Below, piece after piece: positions 4,165-5,893 of a DNA stretch of 5,893 bases. Position numbers and translations under genes: made by a program. The notes under the pieces are model-generated. The model was not told the DNA's origin and searched no databases. It saw nothing but the letters and a program-made list of their open reading frames with translations. Origin of the DNA: Anaerofilum faecale (GTDB lineage: Bacteria; Bacillota; Clostridia; Oscillospirales; Ruminococcaceae); the NCBI GenBank assembly GCA_019114265.1, contig DXFV01000020.1, positions 1 through 5,893 of the forward strand, given 5' to 3'. Numbering within the stretch: the first letter of the stretch is position 1; each line of letters opens with the position of its first letter.

Positions 4165-4821
4165 TCAAATGGCTGCAAGGGCTGCTTCCACCGTGCCGGC
4201 CAGCTGCACCTTGCCGTTGCCGTTGTGGTAGCCCTGCGGGATGGTGTAAGTATCCGATACCATGCCATCGATGCTGCCCTGCACCGCGCCGTTGTCCTGC
4301 ATGGTGCCGGTCTTCTTTGCACCGGTGCTGTCGATGTAGATCTTGGTGGCCAGCACATTCTCCGGCGCCGCAGTGGTGGGGGTGACGTCGGCGTAGTTTG
4401 CCGGGATAGCCTCCACCGTCACCGCGGACAGGCCGTCGTAGCCCTCGTCCGGGCTGATGGTCTGCTGTGCTTTGGTGGGGGTGGCGGTCTTGGTCTGCAG
4501 CTTGGCGCCGCCGCCGTTAAAATTGCCCACAACACCCAGCAGGCTCACGCCCGACTTGATGTTTTCGGGCAGCAGTTTTTCCTTCTCCTGCTGCGCGATC
4601 TGCACCGTGCCGCTGCCGTTGTGGTAGCCCTTTGCGATGGTGTAGCTCTCATCTTTGGCGGAAATGCTGCCGTTTGCCGCGCCGTTATCCGCGATGCCTT
4701 CCACCGCTTCCACCGACGCCTCCAGGTTGGGCGCGGGCGATACGAGCCCCATTCCCTGCAGCTTTGTACCCAGGCGATCCTTCAGGCCGTCGATGCGCTC
4801 GATCTCACTTGCGATGCTCAC
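4165..4821 (-). CDS. Repeat-containing phage tail/fibre protein
   Basis: There are 218 residues. The N-terminus MSIASEIERIDGLKDRLGTK is an anchor segment related to that of the following gene. Two diverged repeats of about 34 residues occur at 46-79 (NGAANGSISAKDESYTIAKG onward) and 177-210 (NGAVQGSIDGMVSDTYTIPQ onward), both with the GYHNGxGxVQ motif. Between them lie GVSLLGVVGNF (91-101), a short linker, and TPTKAQQTISPDEGYDGLSA (114-133), followed by VTVEAIPANY. I know this combination from many tail proteins of gut clostridial phages. The role is structural, in a tail fibre or baseplate. The start is GTG (4821-4819), supported by AAAGGGGG (4829-4836) at 7 nt and by the MSI.xEIER start shared with the paralogue. 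Its SD overlaps the TGA of the preceding gene. Confidence 0.78.
   Translation of the reverse strand: MSIASEIERIDGLKDRLGTKLQGMGLVSPAPNLEASVEAVEGIADNGAANGSISAKDESYTIAKGYHNGSGTVQIAQQEKEKLLPENIKSGVSLLGVVGNFNGGGAKLQTKTATPTKAQQTISPDEGYDGLSAVTVEAIPANYADVTPTTAAPENVLATKIYIDSTGAKKTGTMQDNGAVQGSIDGMVSDTYTIPQGYHNGNGKVQLAGTVEAALAAI
4192..4293 (-). repeat. GYHNG repeat, copy 2
   Basis: It encodes residues 177-210 of the tail protein. It shares an exact 18-bp stretch (4218-4235) with copy 1 (4614-4631) and a further 9-bp match at the same offset (4240-4248 and 4636-4644). The offset is 396 nt, or 132 codons. Confidence 0.75.
4585..4686 (-). repeat. GYHNG repeat, copy 1
   Basis: It encodes residues 46-79 of the same tail protein. 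It is diverged from copy 2 outside the GYHNG core and is one residue shorter before the core. Confidence 0.75.
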
Positions 4822-4835
4822 TATATATCCCCCTT

Positions 4836-5426
4836 TCAGATGCTGTGCAGCAGGGCCTCAACGTTGCCCAGCTGCGTGTAGACGGCCGCCGAGGTGACCG
4901 GCTTTGTGTTGTCTTCTTCCACGGCTTCGGCGGTGTCCACCGACAGAGTGTTCGTCTCCTCGTCCACCACAAGGCCGGCGCCGATTTTGTAACCCCCGGT
5001 CGCGGCCGCCTGCTTGACCTCGTCCACAAACTGCTGCCATTTGTCGGGCTCGGGCGGAGGCGCATCGCCGCACACACATCCAGTTGCCTCCACATAGTAC
5101 GGCAGCTTGCAGGTCACCCGGCGGCTCTTGTCGTCCACGCCGACGAAGGTGATAATACCCTGCGAATCTGTGGGGTACGCCGTGGCTTCCGCGGGCACCG
5201 TAATAACTCCGTCGGACAGCAGCACCTCCACGCACGCGCTTCCGCAGCGGTTCTGGAAAACGGCGGTGATGGTGCGGCCCTGCCAGCCCTCCCCCACCTC
5301 CACCTGCAGCGTGTGGATGCCATAGCTGCCCGCCGGGCCGAAGCGCAGTGCGCCGTCCGGCTCTTCGGGCAGTTCTGCTTTGTCCAGCACCAGCCGGACG
5401 ATGTGGTTTTCTTTTTCCAAGCTCAT
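4836..5426 (-). CDS. Phage baseplate/tail protein with C-terminal 'NTKPVTSAAVY' segment
   Basis: There are 196 residues from the ATG at 5426. The N-terminal part (about 8-118) looks like one or two beta-sandwich domains: IVRLVLDKAELPEEPDGALR, then WQGRTITAVFQNRCGS, VEVLLSDGVITVPAEA, GIITFVGVDD, CKLPYYVEATGC. This layout recalls the N-terminal domain of BppU-type upper baseplate proteins, a resemblance only. After a proline linker (DAPPPEPDKW, 121-130) comes a short helix, then GAGLVVDEETNTLSVDTAEA (149-168), and the end DNTKPVTSAAVYTQLGNVEA, a block I know from the C-termini of many Firmicutes phage tail proteins. AGGAGG (5428-5433) is only 1 nt from the ATG but 7 nt from an in-frame TTG at 5420 (codon 3), so the true start may be TTG. 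Four cysteines (61, 65, 106, 117) plus C119 are noticeable. Confidence 0.75.
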   Translation of the reverse strand: MSLEKENHIVRLVLDKAELPEEPDGALRFGPAGSYGIHTLQVEVGEGWQGRTITAVFQNRCGSACVEVLLSDGVITVPAEATAYPTDSQGIITFVGVDDKSRRVTCKLPYYVEATGCVCGDAPPPEPDKWQQFVDEVKQAAATGGYKIGAGLVVDEETNTLSVDTAEAVEEDNTKPVTSAAVYTQLGNVEALLHSI

Positions 5427-5434
5427 CCCTCCTG
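5427..5434 (-). promoter_or_regulatory. Ribosome binding site with ambiguous start
   Basis: AGGAGG (5428-5433, - strand) lies 1 nt before ATG 5426 and 7 nt before the in-frame TTG 5420-5418. Spacing favours TTG; codon preference favours ATG. The two products differ by two residues. Confidence 0.5.
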
Positions 5435-5494
5435 TTTTGTGCCTCTTGGGCATAATACCAGTATACCAACGGCGCACAGGGCCTTGGGGGGCGA
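5435..5494 (-). other. Intergenic gap in the tail operon
   Basis: The gap between the collar protein stop and the next gene's SD is short. I see no terminator hairpin with a T-run and no convincing sigma-A promoter, so the genes are probably co-transcribed. Confidence 0.4.
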
Positions 5495-5893
5495 TCAATA
5501 TTTGATGATATAGTTGAGGTACAGCGTCGCCTGCCGCACGTCGAAGGCGGTGCCGCTGCCCAGTGTGTTGGTATCCAGCCGCGCTGCGCCCGACCGCGTG
5601 CCCATCTGCAGCGTCTTGCCGGATTCGCTGCCGGTTTGGGTGCTGTCCACGATCCAGGTGCCGTTGTCCTCCAGATTCAGCTTTTCGGCGGGCAGGTTGG
5701 CGCGGGCGATCTGTTTGCTGTCGGCCCCCGCCCTGCTCGCCAGCGCGTTGGATGCGTTCGCGCCCGCCGCCACCCGGCCGCGCAGGTCGGGCAGCGTGAA
5801 GGTGGTGCTGCCGTTGCCCGCGCCGTAGGTGGTGCCGATGACGGCAAACAGGGCGGCATAGGCGGTGCGGGAGACGGCGCTGCCGTCGCACAG
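5495..5893 (-). CDS. Phage tail-collar fibre protein, C-terminal part (5' truncated by window)
   Basis: The frame is open from the right edge to the TGA at 5497-5495, giving 132 visible residues. They start LCDGSAVSRTAYAALFAVIG and go on with TTYGAGNGSTTFTLPDLRGR (about 1-42 combined). This is the classic phage tail collar domain (PF07484) pattern CDG..(S/Y)..LF.(A/V)IG..YG.G.G.TTF.LPDLRG. Collar domains sit at the ends of tail fibres and tail-tip proteins. Downstream, residues 43-132 hold ASNALASRAG and a beta-rich end (LEDNGTWIVDSTQTGSESGK, LYLNYIIKY) typical of the C-terminus of such proteins. The normal collar proteins are longer, with an N-terminal baseplate-binding part, here outside the window. 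A GTG inside the collar end could look like a start but breaks the domain. The next gene starts after a 68-nt gap. Confidence 0.9.
   Translation of the reverse strand: MCDGSAVSRTAYAALFAVIGTTYGAGNGSTTFTLPDLRGRVAAGANASNALASRAGADSKQIARANLPAEKLNLEDNGTWIVDSTQTGSESGKTLQMGTRSGAARLDTNTLGSGTAFDVRQATLYLNYIIKY

Noticed and set aside
5427..5891. Upstream extension of the baseplate gene to a 351-codon frame
   Set aside because: The extension overlaps the collar-domain gene and is Arg/His-rich shadow sequence. The family-like protein starts at about 5426.
1..5893. CRISPR array, transposon ends, toxin-antitoxin pair or dedicated defence system
   Set aside because: No regularly spaced repeats, transposase or recognisable toxin/defence motif was seen on either strand.

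Overview
The window looks like the boundary between two mobile elements in a low-to-moderate GC bacterial background, most likely a gut clostridium (Oscillospiraceae/Ruminococcaceae type). This host guess is an inference from the MobV-type mobilisation protein, strong GGAGG-type ribosome binding sites and the phage protein families. No single gene proves it.

Left part (1 to about 790, + strand): the C-terminal part of a MobV/Pre (Mob_Pre) relaxase runs in from outside the window. A small GC-rich hairpin with a T-run follows it, then a 60-residue basic hypothetical gene with its own ribosome binding site and a TTG start. This is the tail end of a plasmid-like or integrated mobilisable element.

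Middle part (789-1231): no gene. It holds an 8-bp hairpin, a perfect 19-bp-stem bidirectional terminator, a second bidirectional terminator, and directly beside that the last 25 nt of a tRNA on the - strand (T-loop, T-stem 3' side, acceptor 3' side and CCA) without the rest of the tRNA. This is the usual signature of a prophage attachment junction. The geometry predicts the intact tRNA and the integrase at the far end of the prophage, to the right of this window. A further 15-bp hairpin lies just behind the last phage gene.

Right part (1232-5893, - strand, read right to left): the late end of a tailed prophage of a Gram-positive host. The order is a tail-collar fibre protein (partial, running off the window), a baseplate/tail protein with the common 'NTKPVTSAAVY' C-terminus, a repeat-containing tail protein, a second tail protein with a related N-terminal anchor but an AT-richer C-terminal domain, a carbohydrate-binding-like tail protein, a GH25 muramidase endolysin with two LysM modules, a DUF6275-like small protein, and a four-helix-type holin. 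Genes are tightly packed, with stop codons embedded in or overlapping the next gene's start signals, which suggests one late transcript for adsorption followed by lysis.

The most interesting points are the tRNA-end attachment junction abutting a mobilisable element, the DUF6275-like gene between endolysin and holin, and the modular (duplicated anchor, swapped tip) tail proteins. I see no CRISPR array, complete RNA gene, transposase or convincing new defence system.
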